Part shown: in pieces, positions 27,592 through 38,968 of the stretch
How positions within the stretch are numbered: position 1 is the first letter of the stretch
Layout: every line of letters begins with the position of its first letter
Assembly: GCA_024685315.1 (NCBI GenBank)
Contig: JAIKVW010000016.1
Location: 97,644 to 161,643 of the forward strand
Reading direction: 5' to 3'
Origin: Lachnospiraceae bacterium
GTDB lineage: Bacteria; Bacillota; Clostridia; Lachnospirales; Lachnospiraceae
DNA: 64,000 bases
Position numbers and translations under genes: made by a program
Notes under the pieces: generated by a model
What the model was told of the DNA's origin: nothing
Database searches by the model: none
Seen by the model: the letters and a program-made list of their open reading frames with translations, nothing else

Positions 27592-27647
27592 TGTGGGCGG
27601 AATAGATAATTATTTATAAAACTTACAGTCATCGGAGAGGAGAGACC

Positions 27648-29690
27648 GTGGCAAAATATCTCTTTATCGCCGAAAAACCAAGCGTTGCCCAGGAATTTGC
27701 AAAAGTGCTTAAGGTCCGGGGCTCGGCGGGGAACGGCTACCTCGAATCAGAAAACTACATAGTGACGTGGTGCGTCGGGCATCTGGTGACTATGAGTTAT
27801 CCGGAAGCCTACGATCCGAAATACAAGAAATGGTCTCTTGATACTCTTCCTTTTATCCCTGAAGAATTCAGATATGAAGTTATCGGAAATGTAAAGAAGC
27901 AGTTCAACATTGTTTCCGGACTTTTAAAAAGAGATGATGTTGAGCGGATCTACGTTTGCACCGACTCGGGACGCGAGGGCGAATACATTTACCGTCTCGT
28001 TGATCAGATGGCCGGGATTGGCAATAAGGACAAACGCCGTGTGTGGATCGATTCCCAGACGGAAGAGGAGATAAACCGGGGGATCCGGGAGGCAAAGCCG
28101 CTGTCCGAGTATGATAACCTCGCATCATCCGCTTATCTTAGAGCCAAGGAAGATTACCTCATGGGGATCAATTTTTCCAGGCTCCTCACATTAAAGTATG
28201 GAAGGTCGATGTCCGCTTTCCTGCATACAAAGTATTCTGTGGTATCGGTAGGCCGCGTTATGACCTGCGTGCTGGGTATGGTCGTAAGGCGCGAGCGCGA
28301 GATAAGGGATTTCGTGAAGACCCCGTTCTACAGAGTGATCGCGGAGCTGAAACTCCCGGGATCCGAGAGCACGATAAGCGCGGAATGGAAGGCGGTCCCG
28401 GGTTCTGCCGCCTACGGAAAGAGCATTCTTTATAAAGACAATGGCTTCAAAAATAAAGAGGACGCTGCCAAGCTCATAGAGTACCTTAAAAAGGCAGATC
28501 CGCAGACCGCAGAGGTAATTAAGAACGAAAAGAAGACCGAGAAAAAGAACGCGCCCCTGCTGTTTAACCTCGCGGAACTGCAGAATTACTGTTCCAGGAC
28601 TTTAAAGATCGACCCTGACCAGACTCTGAAGATCGCTCAGGAACTTTACGAAAAGAAGCTTACAACTTATCCTCGTACCGATGCGAGGGTTCTGAGCAGT
28701 GCGGTCGCAAAGGAGATCGGAAGGAATATTTCCGGGCTTCAGGGCCTTCCCCAGTACGCGAAATACGCCCAGGAAATCCTTTCCGGAGACGCATATAAGA
28801 AGATCGGAAGGTCCAGATACACAAATGACAGCCAGATAACCGATCATTATGCGATAATTCCCACTGGACAGGGGCTTTCCGCGGTCGGAAAGCTCGGCCC
28901 GTCCTCCGCTAAAGTCTATGATGCGATAGTAAGAAGGTTCCTCAGCATTTTCTATCCCCCTGCCGAGTACCGGAAGCTTTCGATCGAATTCAGGATCCGG
29001 ACAGAGAGTTTCTTCGCTAACGTCAGGAATCTTGTAAAGCCGGGTTACCTTGAAGTGGCCGGGATACCAAAAAATGATCCGGGTCAGAATGAAAGCATCA
29101 CCGGCCCGGAAGAGGCTGCTGCCCTCGAGAAGCTCAGGAAGGGAAGCACTCTTGGCGTTAAGGGATACAGCATCAAGGATGGTGAGACCAGCCCGCCTAA
29201 ACGCTACAGCTCGGGCTCGCTGATCCTTGCAATGGAAAATGCCGGACAGCTTATAGAAGATGAGGAGCTGCGCGCCCAGATAAAAGGCTCCGGGATCGGG
29301 ACCAGCGCAACAAGGGCCGAGATCCTCAAAAAGCTTGTAACCATCAAATACCTGAATCTGAACAGCAAGACCCAGATCATTACACCGGCCCTCATGGGCG
29401 AGATGGTATATGATGTTGTGGACGCTTCCTTAAGGTCGCTGCTTAATCCGGAGCTTACCGCGAGCTGGGAAAAAGGGCTTTCATATGTATCCGAGGGCAA
29501 GGTCAGCTCCGAAGAATATATGCAGAAGCTCGATGATTATATACGAAAGCGCACTTATGCCGTGTCCGCGCTGAACAACCAGCAGGCAATGTTCAGTAAA
29601 TACGAGGCTGCCGCGAAGAACTACAGCCGGAGTCAGCCGCAGGGGAAAAAGACCCGCTCTAAAAAAGCAGAAGGCCAGGCCGCGGAATAA
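27648..29690 (+). CDS. topB: DNA topoisomerase III
   Basis: A 680-residue type IA topoisomerase that relaxes and decatenates DNA through a single-strand break. The TOPRIM domain opens with LFIAEKPSVAQEFAKVL and includes CTDSGREGEYIYRL; the catalytic tyrosine lies in KLTTYPRTDARVLS; GSGIGTSATRAEIL is the usual late motif. It ends in a short basic tail (QPQGKKTRSKKAEGQ) without C-terminal zinc fingers, as in many Firmicute TopB proteins. GTG 27648 follows GGAGAGGAGA. It stands alone behind a structured leader. Short accessory TopB enzymes are sometimes carried by mobile elements, but no transfer genes are near. Confidence 0.93.
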   Translation: MAKYLFIAEKPSVAQEFAKVLKVRGSAGNGYLESENYIVTWCVGHLVTMSYPEAYDPKYKKWSLDTLPFIPEEFRYEVIGNVKKQFNIVSGLLKRDDVERIYVCTDSGREGEYIYRLVDQMAGIGNKDKRRVWIDSQTEEEINRGIREAKPLSEYDNLASSAYLRAKEDYLMGINFSRLLTLKYGRSMSAFLHTKYSVVSVGRVMTCVLGMVVRREREIRDFVKTPFYRVIAELKLPGSESTISAEWKAVPGSAAYGKSILYKDNGFKNKEDAAKLIEYLKKADPQTAEVIKNEKKTEKKNAPLLFNLAELQNYCSRTLKIDPDQTLKIAQELYEKKLTTYPRTDARVLSSAVAKEIGRNISGLQGLPQYAKYAQEILSGDAYKKIGRSRYTNDSQITDHYAIIPTGQGLSAVGKLGPSSAKVYDAIVRRFLSIFYPPAEYRKLSIEFRIRTESFFANVRNLVKPGYLEVAGIPKNDPGQNESITGPEEAAALEKLRKGSTLGVKGYSIKDGETSPPKRYSSGSLILAMENAGQLIEDEELRAQIKGSGIGTSATRAEILKKLVTIKYLNLNSKTQIITPALMGEMVYDVVDASLRSLLNPELTASWEKGLSYVSEGKVSSEEYMQKLDDYIRKRTYAVSALNNQQAMFSKYEAAAKNYSRSQPQGKKTRSKKAEGQAAE

Positions 29691-29751
29691 TATAATAATA
29701 CTTTACTTAATAAAACAAAAATGCGAAAATAACAGCATACGGACGGATTAG

Positions 29752-31071
<1,320 letters not shown>

Positions 31072-31123
31072 ACTGAGGCATCAGGCATGAATTGCAGGAA
31101 CAGATCCAATTAGTCAAAAATAA

Positions 31124-31150
31124 GGGCAGCCGGTCATTCGGCTGCCCTTT
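31124..31150. terminator. Bidirectional terminator between eno and the lipoprotein gene
   Basis: A 9-bp stem (GGGCAGCCG 31124-31132 with 31139-31147) is followed by TTT on the plus strand and by TTATTTTTG on the minus strand, serving both convergent genes. Confidence 0.88.
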
Positions 31151-31169
31151 ATGGGATCATGGAGATATA

Positions 31170-31625
31170 TCAGATACCGTTTATTCCGTGATCAAGTTCT
31201 TCGTGAGTGAACGGTTCGCCGTCTTCGTCAACAACAGTATAATAGCTGCTGTGTGATTCAACTATGCCCAGGGTCTCGCTGATCTCCTTGTTGTCTTTGA
31301 GAACTCCGTATATTGGATTAGCGATCTTGCATTCATAAAAGCAGATCCCTGTCCCGTCATCGAAGACGATGGTATAGTAGTCGTAGTCATTTTCAGGAAT
31401 GGAAACGAAAAAACTGTGAATATTCTCATAGGAGGTCTCCTGAAATTCGGATTTAGAGATCTCAGTATAAGCATAATTGTCTTCAACTGTTTCGGTTCCG
31501 AGTGAATAAGTATTGCCGGCACCATACTGGGAAGGGCCGGTCTCGCAGGCAGAGAGCGCAAAAGCCGCAGCAGCAGTAAGCGCCAGACATAAGAGCTTTC
31601 GCGAAATTGATAACAGCTTTTTCAT
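31170..31625 (-). CDS. Small lipoprotein of unknown function
   Basis: A 151-residue protein with a lipoprotein signal: basic MKKLLSISRKLL, a hydrophobic stretch and the lipobox ALSAC, so Cys27 is probably lipidated and the mature part lies outside the membrane. The mature protein is acidic and rich in Tyr, Asp and Glu, with alternating strand-like segments (NDYDYYTIVFDDGTGICFYE and SSYYTVVDEDGEP). No family is recognised. AAGGAGG precedes ATG 31625. It has its own promoter and is convergent with eno. Confidence 0.8.
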   Translation of the reverse strand: MKKLLSISRKLLCLALTAAAAFALSACETGPSQYGAGNTYSLGTETVEDNYAYTEISKSEFQETSYENIHSFFVSIPENDYDYYTIVFDDGTGICFYECKIANPIYGVLKDNKEISETLGIVESHSSYYTVVDEDGEPFTHEELDHGINGI

Positions 31626-31655
31626 TTGTTCACCTCCTTAAAAGTTCAGGATTAT

Positions 31656-31685
31656 ATTTTACAGAGAATAATACATGATTGTCAA
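31656..31685 (-). promoter_or_regulatory. Promoter of the small lipoprotein gene
   Basis: On the minus strand TTGACA (31685-31680) and TAAAAT (31661-31656) are 18 bases apart, about 30 bases upstream of the start codon. Repeat copy B starts some 14 bases beyond the -35 element. Confidence 0.65.
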
Positions 31686-31698
31686 TTTGTAATTGCCT

Positions 31699-31833
31699 AG
31701 CACCCCGTCTCAAAGACAAAAATTGATCATTAAGCTAGCTTAGATGTCAAGTTTTCGTCTCTGAGGCGGGGCGGCCAGGAGGCGAAGCCTCTCTGGCCGT
31801 CCACAGCAGGGAATGCGAAGCATTCCCCGCTGC
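31699..31833 (+). repeat. Multi-hairpin repeat element, copy B
   Basis: This is the same architecture as the copy at 27371-27515. CCCCG/CGGGG (31703-31707 with 31767-31771) and AGACAAAAATTGA/TCAAGTTTTCGTCT (31714-31726 with 31747-31760) enclose the shared tip TCATTAAGCT; then come GAGGC-GAA-GCCTC (31779-31791) within GGCCAG/CTGGCC, and GGGAATGC-GAA-GCATTCCC (31809-31827) within CAGC/GCTG. The stem sequences differ from copy A but pairing is kept. It lies between two divergent promoters. Confidence 0.87.
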
Positions 31834-31869
31834 ACTCCTGAATAATTATGTAAATTTTTTATATATTTT

Positions 31870-31898
31870 TTGACGTATCCTCGATAATGAGTTATTAT
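31870..31898 (+). promoter_or_regulatory. Promoter of the aminotransferase-acyltransferase operon
   Basis: TTGACG (31870-31875) and TATTAT (31893-31898) are 17 bases apart, about 35 bases before the start codon and downstream of repeat copy B. Confidence 0.6.
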
Positions 31899-31933
31899 AA
31901 GGCAACGATTTGCAGAAGGAGGAACAGGAGACT

Positions 31934-33244
31934 TTGAGGAAAAAATATCTTGATACCAGCACTGAAGATCTGCTTAGAATAAGAGAGTCTCTCCAGGAAA
32001 AATACGAAGCCTACAAGGCTGAAGGCCTTGATCTTAATATGTCGCGCGGCAAGCCGAACGCAGAACAGCTCCACCTTTCGATGGGAATGATGGACGTGTT
32101 CCATCTTGAGTCTGACCTTAAGGCCGAGGACGGCACGGATTGCCGGAATTACGGGAACCTTGAGGGCATTCCCGAGGCGAAGAGGCTTCTGGCATCTATT
32201 GCCGAGGTCGAACCTGAGAATATAATCCTGTTCGGAAACTCAAGCCTGAATACCATGTTCGACATGGTCTCAATGGCCTTCTGCCACGGTGTGCTTGGAA
32301 ATGAGCCTTGGTGCAGGCAGGGAGAGATCAAATTCCTCTGCCCGGTTCCCGGATATGACAGGCATTTCAGGATCACTGAGCTTTTCGGGTTCAAGATGAT
32401 CAATATCCCGATGGACCAGGACGGCCCGGATATGGATATGGTGGAGCAGTATGTCAATAATGATCCGACTGTTAAAGGCATCTGGTGCGTCCCGAAATAC
32501 TCAAATCCCCAGGGTTATTCGTATTCCGACGAGACCGTAAGGCGGTTCGCTGCTCTTAACCCTGCTGCGCCGGATTTCAGGATATTCTGGGACAATGCCT
32601 ACAGCGTGCACCATCTCTATTATGCCCGCTATGATGTGATCCTCGAGATCCTTGCGGAGTGCCGCAAGGCCGGACATCCTGACATGGTCTACAAGTTCAC
32701 TTCCACTTCAAAGATCAGTTTTCCTGGAGCAGGGATCGCAGCAATTGCTTCCTCGAAGGCGAACCTTGATGAGATCCGTGAGTATACCGGGGTCCAGACG
32801 ATCGGGCACAACAAGATCAATCAGCTGAGGCACGTAAGGTATTTCCGCGATATTTACGGAATACAGGCCCAGATGAGAAGGCACGCGGATATAATCAGGC
32901 CGAAGTTCGAACTTGTCGAGAGCGTGCTTGATGACGATCTCGGAGGTCTTGGAATAGGTACCTGGACTAATCCGCGCGGAGGCTATTTCATTTCATTTGA
33001 CTCAATGGAAGGCTGCGCGAAGGCTATAGTTGCAAGGGCTCAGGAAGCAGGGCTCACTCTGACGCCTGCCGGTGCGACCTACCCCTACGGCTACGACCCT
33101 ATGGACAGCAATATCAGGATAGCGCCTACCTACCCTTCGATGGAAGAGCTGTACATCGCGATAGACCTGTTTACTGTATGTGTGAGATTAGTAAGTATTG
33201 AGAAGATACTTGAGGAGCGCTTTGAAGCTTATCATCTGGGATGA
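31934..33244 (+). CDS. PLP-dependent aminotransferase, aspartate aminotransferase type (Aminotran_MocR)
   Basis: A 436-residue fold-type I aminotransferase resembling the PF12897 group, which includes the subgroup Ic aspartate aminotransferases. Marks are LNMSRGKPNAEQLHLS, RNYGNLEGIPEAKRLLASI, FGNSSLNTMFDMV, IWCVPKYSNPQGYSYSDE and the PLP lysine in KFTSTSKISFPGAGIAAI. There is no DNA-binding domain, so it is an enzyme, not a MocR regulator. TTG 31934 is preferred, with CAGGAG and AGAAGGAGG upstream; TTG 31910 is an alternative that would overlap the ribosome binding site. Its stop overlaps the next start (ATGA). The amino donor and acceptor remain inferred. Confidence 0.88.
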   Translation: MRKKYLDTSTEDLLRIRESLQEKYEAYKAEGLDLNMSRGKPNAEQLHLSMGMMDVFHLESDLKAEDGTDCRNYGNLEGIPEAKRLLASIAEVEPENIILFGNSSLNTMFDMVSMAFCHGVLGNEPWCRQGEIKFLCPVPGYDRHFRITELFGFKMINIPMDQDGPDMDMVEQYVNNDPTVKGIWCVPKYSNPQGYSYSDETVRRFAALNPAAPDFRIFWDNAYSVHHLYYARYDVILEILAECRKAGHPDMVYKFTSTSKISFPGAGIAAIASSKANLDEIREYTGVQTIGHNKINQLRHVRYFRDIYGIQAQMRRHADIIRPKFELVESVLDDDLGGLGIGTWTNPRGGYFISFDSMEGCAKAIVARAQEAGLTLTPAGATYPYGYDPMDSNIRIAPTYPSMEELYIAIDLFTVCVRLVSIEKILEERFEAYHLG

Positions 33245-34290
33245 TGGAAATGGATGCTCAGAACAAGTCATTTAAATGGCATAATACTGCATTCTGCCTT
33301 ATTATGCTTGTTATTATCGGACATATAGCCGATCATTACAGCGGGAGTTACGGCTGGGCGAAGTATCTGTTCGTGCTCACCTATGCGGTGGATTATCCCC
33401 TGCTGTTCTTTATAACAGGCCTCGGTTCAAAAGATATAGTGTCTTCGGAGAGACTCGATTTCGGAAAGATCTTTCCGTGGTTTGCTGCCAGTGCGGTACT
33501 TGACCTGTTCAGGTTCATTGTTCAGGCTGCCGGGGGAAGTGATGTTTCCTTTAAGCTTTTTGATCAGAGAAATGTGTCCTGGCTTTTCCTTGCGTTTTTT
33601 GTGATAATGCTTGCTGCCTGGGCCGTGCACCGTATAAATCCATGGTATGTGATGGCGATATCGGTGATACTGGCTCTTGCCGCTGGGTATGACACCACTG
33701 TAGGTGCAGGATATGCTCTTTCCAGGATACTTGTGTATTTCCCGGTATTCTATCTGGGATACCTGACAGACGCGGATTATCTTGAAGAGCTGATGGAGAA
33801 GAAGACTGCTAAGATCGTTTCCTTTATAATACTGGTCTTTTATGCAGTATGCTCCTATTTTAATCTTTCGTGGATGTATAAATACCGCAGCCTTTTTACT
33901 TCCAATAAGTCTTACGGAATGTTTGAGGGAAAAGATTTTCTATGGGGCATGCAGTACCGGGCTATGTACCTCTGCATTCTTCTCATAGTGGGAGCGGCAT
34001 TGATCTGCATCGTTCCCGGCAAAAAGATCCGTTTTCTCTCAGATATTGGGAGCCGATGGAAAACAGTCTATTTCTGGCATCTGCCTTTCCTGACCCTGCT
34101 GATGACAAAGACTCCGCTCGGAAATGTATTTTTCTCACACGGAGGAGCGAGAGCCGTTATCTGCTCAGTTCTGGTCGCGATAGTCTTTTGTCTTATCTTC
34201 TCGCTGAAGCCTTTTAAGGCGGTGACCGATCTTCTTTTCGGTCTGCCGCTTAAGACCCAGGGTGAGCAGGGAGGTACGGATGAAGACTGA
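33241..34290 (+). CDS. Membrane acyltransferase, fucose-4-O-acetylase-like (first paralogue)
   Basis: A 349-residue protein with about ten membrane helices of the acyltransferase 3 superfamily. The N-terminal motif FKWHNTAFCLIMLVIIGHIA corresponds to the family pattern (W-D-N-x-K, then L-V-x-x-G-H) with the putative catalytic His; FWHLPFLTLL near the C-terminus is also typical. Such proteins O-acetylate surface sugars or lipids using cytoplasmic acetyl-CoA. It overlaps the aminotransferase stop and is followed by a clearly related gene starting inside its own end. Confidence 0.85.
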   Translation: MMEMDAQNKSFKWHNTAFCLIMLVIIGHIADHYSGSYGWAKYLFVLTYAVDYPLLFFITGLGSKDIVSSERLDFGKIFPWFAASAVLDLFRFIVQAAGGSDVSFKLFDQRNVSWLFLAFFVIMLAAWAVHRINPWYVMAISVILALAAGYDTTVGAGYALSRILVYFPVFYLGYLTDADYLEELMEKKTAKIVSFIILVFYAVCSYFNLSWMYKYRSLFTSNKSYGMFEGKDFLWGMQYRAMYLCILLIVGAALICIVPGKKIRFLSDIGSRWKTVYFWHLPFLTLLMTKTPLGNVFFSHGGARAVICSVLVAIVFCLIFSLKPFKAVTDLLFGLPLKTQGEQGGTDED

Positions 34291-35329
34291 GAGGGTATAT
34301 AAGTGGGATAACGTTAAATTCATTCTTATCCTTCTTGTTATAGCAGGGCACTTTGCGGATAACCTTTATGGTTACAGCTGGTGCAAGACTATTTTCCTGG
34401 CAGTATACCTGTTCCACATGCCGGCGTTTTTCTTCATAGCAGGCCTGTTTTCAAAGAAGACAGTTAATGCGGACAGGCTTGACCCGCTGAAGATAGTTCC
34501 ATTCTTCCTTACAGGAATACTTGTTAATTTCCTTTCATACTATGTCAGGCTTCTTACTTCGGGTTCTGCGACCTTCTATTTTATATGGAGGAATCAGATA
34601 GGCTGGTACCTGTTTGCTTACGCGGTCATGTATATTCTTACGTGGCTTCTTCGAAAAGTAAGGCATTCGTATGTGCTGGTCGTTTCGCTGTTCCTGATGC
34701 TTTTCGCCGGGCTTGATGAAACTGTCGGGTCATTTCTTGCTGTATCCAGGATAATCACCTTTTTCCCAGTGTTCTATGCCGGATATATACTTGAGGAAGA
34801 TAAGGCGAGATCCTTCCTTGACCGGGCGGCGGTAAAAATATGCTCGGTCGGGATTCTTGCGGCATACTGTGTTTTCGTATATTTAAAGACGGACCTTCTC
34901 GCGCAGTACAGGGGCATAATTACCGGAAACATTAATTATGTTGATGTGCTTGGAGAAAGATATCTTTCCGGGATACCCGCCAGGATAATATTCTATATTA
35001 TTATGATACTTGTGATCGCGGCGCTCTGCTCCGTGATGCCTTCGCGGAAGATACCATTCATCTCATATGGCGGATCAAATACGATGCCGGTCTATTTCTT
35101 CCATCTTCCCTGCGTCAGGGTCCTGCTCCTTATCGAACCATTCAGGCAGCTCCTTTCACATGGTGGGAAGACAGGGATCATAGTGGTGCTTGTGTCGTCA
35201 CTGATAATGATATTTGTGTTCACGCTTCCGCCTTTCGTGAAGTTCATGGATCTCATCATGAGGCCGAGACCCGCGGTGCCGGTCTCACAAACTTCAGAAA
35301 ATAAGAAAAAGCTGTGGGTCTGTCATTGA
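34280..35329 (+). CDS. Membrane acyltransferase, fucose-4-O-acetylase-like (second paralogue)
   Basis: A 349-residue multi-pass protein, the same length as the preceding gene and similar throughout: YKWDNVKFILILLVIAGHFA against FKWHNTAFCLIMLVIIGHIA, and LDETVGSFLAVSRIITFFPV against YDTTVGAGYALSRILVYFPV. This copy keeps the canonical WDN-K motif where the first has WHN-A, so it may be the better preserved enzyme. ATG 34280 has AGGGAGGT upstream and lies within the previous gene's end. A tandem duplication is the simplest origin. The acceptor is unknown. Confidence 0.85.
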   Translation: MKTERVYKWDNVKFILILLVIAGHFADNLYGYSWCKTIFLAVYLFHMPAFFFIAGLFSKKTVNADRLDPLKIVPFFLTGILVNFLSYYVRLLTSGSATFYFIWRNQIGWYLFAYAVMYILTWLLRKVRHSYVLVVSLFLMLFAGLDETVGSFLAVSRIITFFPVFYAGYILEEDKARSFLDRAAVKICSVGILAAYCVFVYLKTDLLAQYRGIITGNINYVDVLGERYLSGIPARIIFYIIMILVIAALCSVMPSRKIPFISYGGSNTMPVYFFHLPCVRVLLLIEPFRQLLSHGGKTGIIVVLVSSLIMIFVFTLPPFVKFMDLIMRPRPAVPVSQTSENKKKLWVCH

Positions 35330-35354
35330 CTTTTATACTGCATATTGATAAAAT
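35326..35354 (+). promoter_or_regulatory. Promoter of the ilv-leu operon
   Basis: TTGACT (35326-35331) and TAAAAT (35349-35354) are 17 bases apart, leaving a leader of about 80 bases before ilvN. No T-box (AGGGTGGNACCGCG), no leader peptide with Leu/Val/Ile codon runs and no long terminator hairpin were found. Confidence 0.55.
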
Positions 35355-35443
35355 TGGCTTTAATCGTTTTACAGTTTCGAATTAATGCGTTAAAGCGCGG
35401 ATTTCCGGATATTTATACTATATAAAAAGGAACGGAGTGTATC

Positions 35444-37047
<1,604 letters not shown>

Positions 37048-37050
37048 ATC

Positions 37051-37114
37051 GCTGCGGAAAGCGGCGAAGCTTTCAACATGGGACCGCAGCATTTACAGCA
37101 AATTGCTGCGGTCC
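37051..37114 (+). promoter_or_regulatory. Mutually exclusive hairpins between ilvC and leuC
   Basis: GCTGCGG (37051-37057) can pair with CCGCAGC (37084-37090), with GAAAGC/GCTTTC nested inside. The same CCGCAGC, extended to GGACCGCAGC (37081-37090), can instead pair with GCTGCGGTCC (37105-37114) as a perfect 10-bp stem. No U-run follows, so it is not an ordinary terminator. It may be an attenuator-like switch or an RNA processing/stability element. Confidence 0.6.
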
Positions 37115-37161
37115 ACGTATATTAAAACAGACAGGAAATTATCTTTCAGGAGGTGCGTGCA

Positions 37162-38466
37162 ATGGGCATGACAATGACACAGAAGATCCTTGCTCATGCA
37201 GCAGGACTTGATTCGGTCAGCGCCGGTCAGCTTATCATGGCGGATCTTGACATGGTCCTTGCCAACGATATCACAGGTCCTGTTTCGATCCAGGAAATGG
37301 ATCATTTTGACAAGGAGGGCGTTTTTGATAAAGACAAGATCGCCCTTATACCGGATCATTTTTCCCCGAACAAGGACATCAAATCCGCCCACAACTGCAA
37401 GTACATGCGTGATTTCGCCCACAAATATGACATAACTCATTTTTATGAGGTAGGGCAGATGGGGATAGAGCACGCGCTTCTTCCCGAAAAAGGACTTGTT
37501 GTCGCAGGTGATACCGTGATCGGAGCCGATTCGCACACCTGTACCTATGGAGCTCTCGGAGCTTTCTCGACCGGCGTGGGATCGACCGACGCGGCTGTTG
37601 GAATGTCCTCAGGAAAGGCCTGGTTCAAGGTCCCTTCCGCGATCAGGTTCATTCTTACCGGGAAACCGGCCCCCTATATCAGCGGAAAAGATGTGATCCT
37701 TCACATAATCGGCATGATCGGCGTTGACGGTGCTCTCTACAGGTCCATGGAATTTACCGGAGACGGATTAAAACATCTTTCAATGGATGACCGCTTCACA
37801 ATTGCCAATATGGCTATCGAGGCTGGCGCTAAGAACGGTATATTCCCGGTAGACGAGAAGACCGTGGAATATCTTGACAGCCACCTTTCGGATGCAAAGA
37901 AGGCTGAGAAGGAGAAGACCGGCAAGGCTCCTTATACGATATATGAAGCAGATGAGGATGCGGTATATGAAGAGACTTATACTATTGATCTTGGCACGCT
38001 CCGTCCTACCGTATCATTCCCTCATCTTCCCGAGAATACAAAGACAGTTGACGAGATCCATGATCTGGCAATAGACCAGGTAGTTATCGGTTCCTGCACT
38101 AACGGCAGGATAAGCGATCTCGCGGCAGCAGCGGCGATACTTAAGGGCAGGAAGGTTGCTGACGGGCTCAGGGTGATCATTATCCCTGCTACCCAGGAGG
38201 TATATCTGGAAGCTCTTAAGGCCGGATATATCACTACATTCATTGAGGCCGGAGCGATCGTAAGCACACCTACCTGCGGACCCTGCCTTGGAGGTTATAT
38301 GGGAATACTTGCAGAAGGCGAGAAATGTGTATCAACTACGAACCGCAATTTCGTCGGACGCATGGGCCATACGAGTTCAGAAGTCTATCTTGCAAGTCCC
38401 GCAGTTGCGGCGTCAAGTGCGGTGACAGGCATGATAACCGACCCTGCAGCATTACCGGAGGTATGA
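37162..38466 (+). CDS. leuC: 3-isopropylmalate dehydratase, large subunit
   Basis: A 434-residue aconitase-family subunit with the [4Fe-4S] cluster, isomerising 2- to 3-isopropylmalate with LeuD. Cluster cysteines are seen in [13 protein letters not shown] and [13 protein letters not shown]; other marks are [26 protein letters not shown] and TGVGSTDAA. The length of about 430 matches the two-subunit archaeal/clostridial type rather than the about 470-residue enterobacterial form. ATG 37162 follows CAGGAGGTG; GTG 37153 lies within the ribosome binding region and is rejected. Confidence 0.96.
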   Translation: MGMTMTQKILAHAAGLDSVSAGQLIMADLDMVLANDITGPVSIQEMDHFDKEGVFDKDKIALIPDHFSPNKDIKSAHNCKYMRDFAHKYDITHFYEVGQMGIEHALLPEKGLVVAGDTVIGADSHTCTYGALGAFSTGVGSTDAAVGMSSGKAWFKVPSAIRFILTGKPAPYISGKDVILHIIGMIGVDGALYRSMEFTGDGLKHLSMDDRFTIANMAIEAGAKNGIFPVDEKTVEYLDSHLSDAKKAEKEKTGKAPYTIYEADEDAVYEETYTIDLGTLRPTVSFPHLPENTKTVDEIHDLAIDQVVIGSCTNGRISDLAAAAAILKGRKVADGLRVIIIPATQEVYLEALKAGYITTFIEAGAIVSTPTCGPCLGGYMGILAEGEKCVSTTNRNFVGRMGHTSSEVYLASPAVAASSAVTGMITDPAALPEV

Positions 38467-38470
38467 GATC

Positions 38471-38965
38471 ATGAAGGCAGAAGGAAGAGTATTCAAGTAC
38501 GGTGATAATGTAGACACCGACGTTATTATTCCTGCAAGGCATCTTGCGATCACTGACCCTAAGGGTCTTGCGCAGCACTGCATGGAAGATATAGATGCTG
38601 AGTTTGTAAACAACGTAAAAGACGGCGATATTATCGTTGCCCGGAAGAATTTCGGCTGCGGTTCCTCGAGGGAGCATGCGCCGATTGCGATAAAGGCTTC
38701 CGGGATCAGCTGCGTTATAGCTGACACGTTTGCCCGGATTTTCTACAGGAACGCCATAAATATCGGGCTTCCGATAATCGAGTGCCCTGAGGCTGCCGAG
38801 GCAATTGAGGCCGGAGATATCGTGTCTATAGATTTCGATACCGGCATCATTACTGACGAGACCAAAGGGACCACATACAGCGGACAGGCTTTCCCGCCGT
38901 TCATGCAGGAGATAATTTCTTCGGGCGGGCTTGTAAACTATATTAATAAAACTTCGGGTGAATAA
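38471..38965 (+). CDS. leuD: 3-isopropylmalate dehydratase, small subunit
   Basis: A 164-residue partner of LeuC supplying the swivel domain. Marks are [40 protein letters not shown] and [18 protein letters not shown]. It starts 4 bases after leuC, so the subunits are coupled. The short length is normal for this subfamily. Confidence 0.96.
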   Translation: MKAEGRVFKYGDNVDTDVIIPARHLAITDPKGLAQHCMEDIDAEFVNNVKDGDIIVARKNFGCGSSREHAPIAIKASGISCVIADTFARIFYRNAINIGLPIIECPEAAEAIEAGDIVSIDFDTGIITDETKGTTYSGQAFPPFMQEIISSGGLVNYINKTSGE

Positions 38966-38968
38966 AAA

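Noticed and set aside
27365..27619. Short reading frames on both strands within the repeat array
   Set aside because: Their repeated peptides only mirror the 55-bp DNA duplication; there is no ribosome binding site and the DNA is explained by nested inverted repeats.
27648..29690. topB as a sign of an integrated conjugative element
   Set aside because: No relaxase, type IV secretion, integrase or attachment-site repeats surround it.
35355..35443. T-box or leader-peptide attenuator for the ilv-leu cluster
   Set aside because: There is no AGGGTGG-type antiterminator, no branched-chain codon run and no terminator hairpin in the short leader.
37051..37114. Hairpins after ilvC read as a plain intrinsic terminator
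   Set aside because: No T-run follows either stem and the downstream leuCDB genes have no promoter of their own that I can see.
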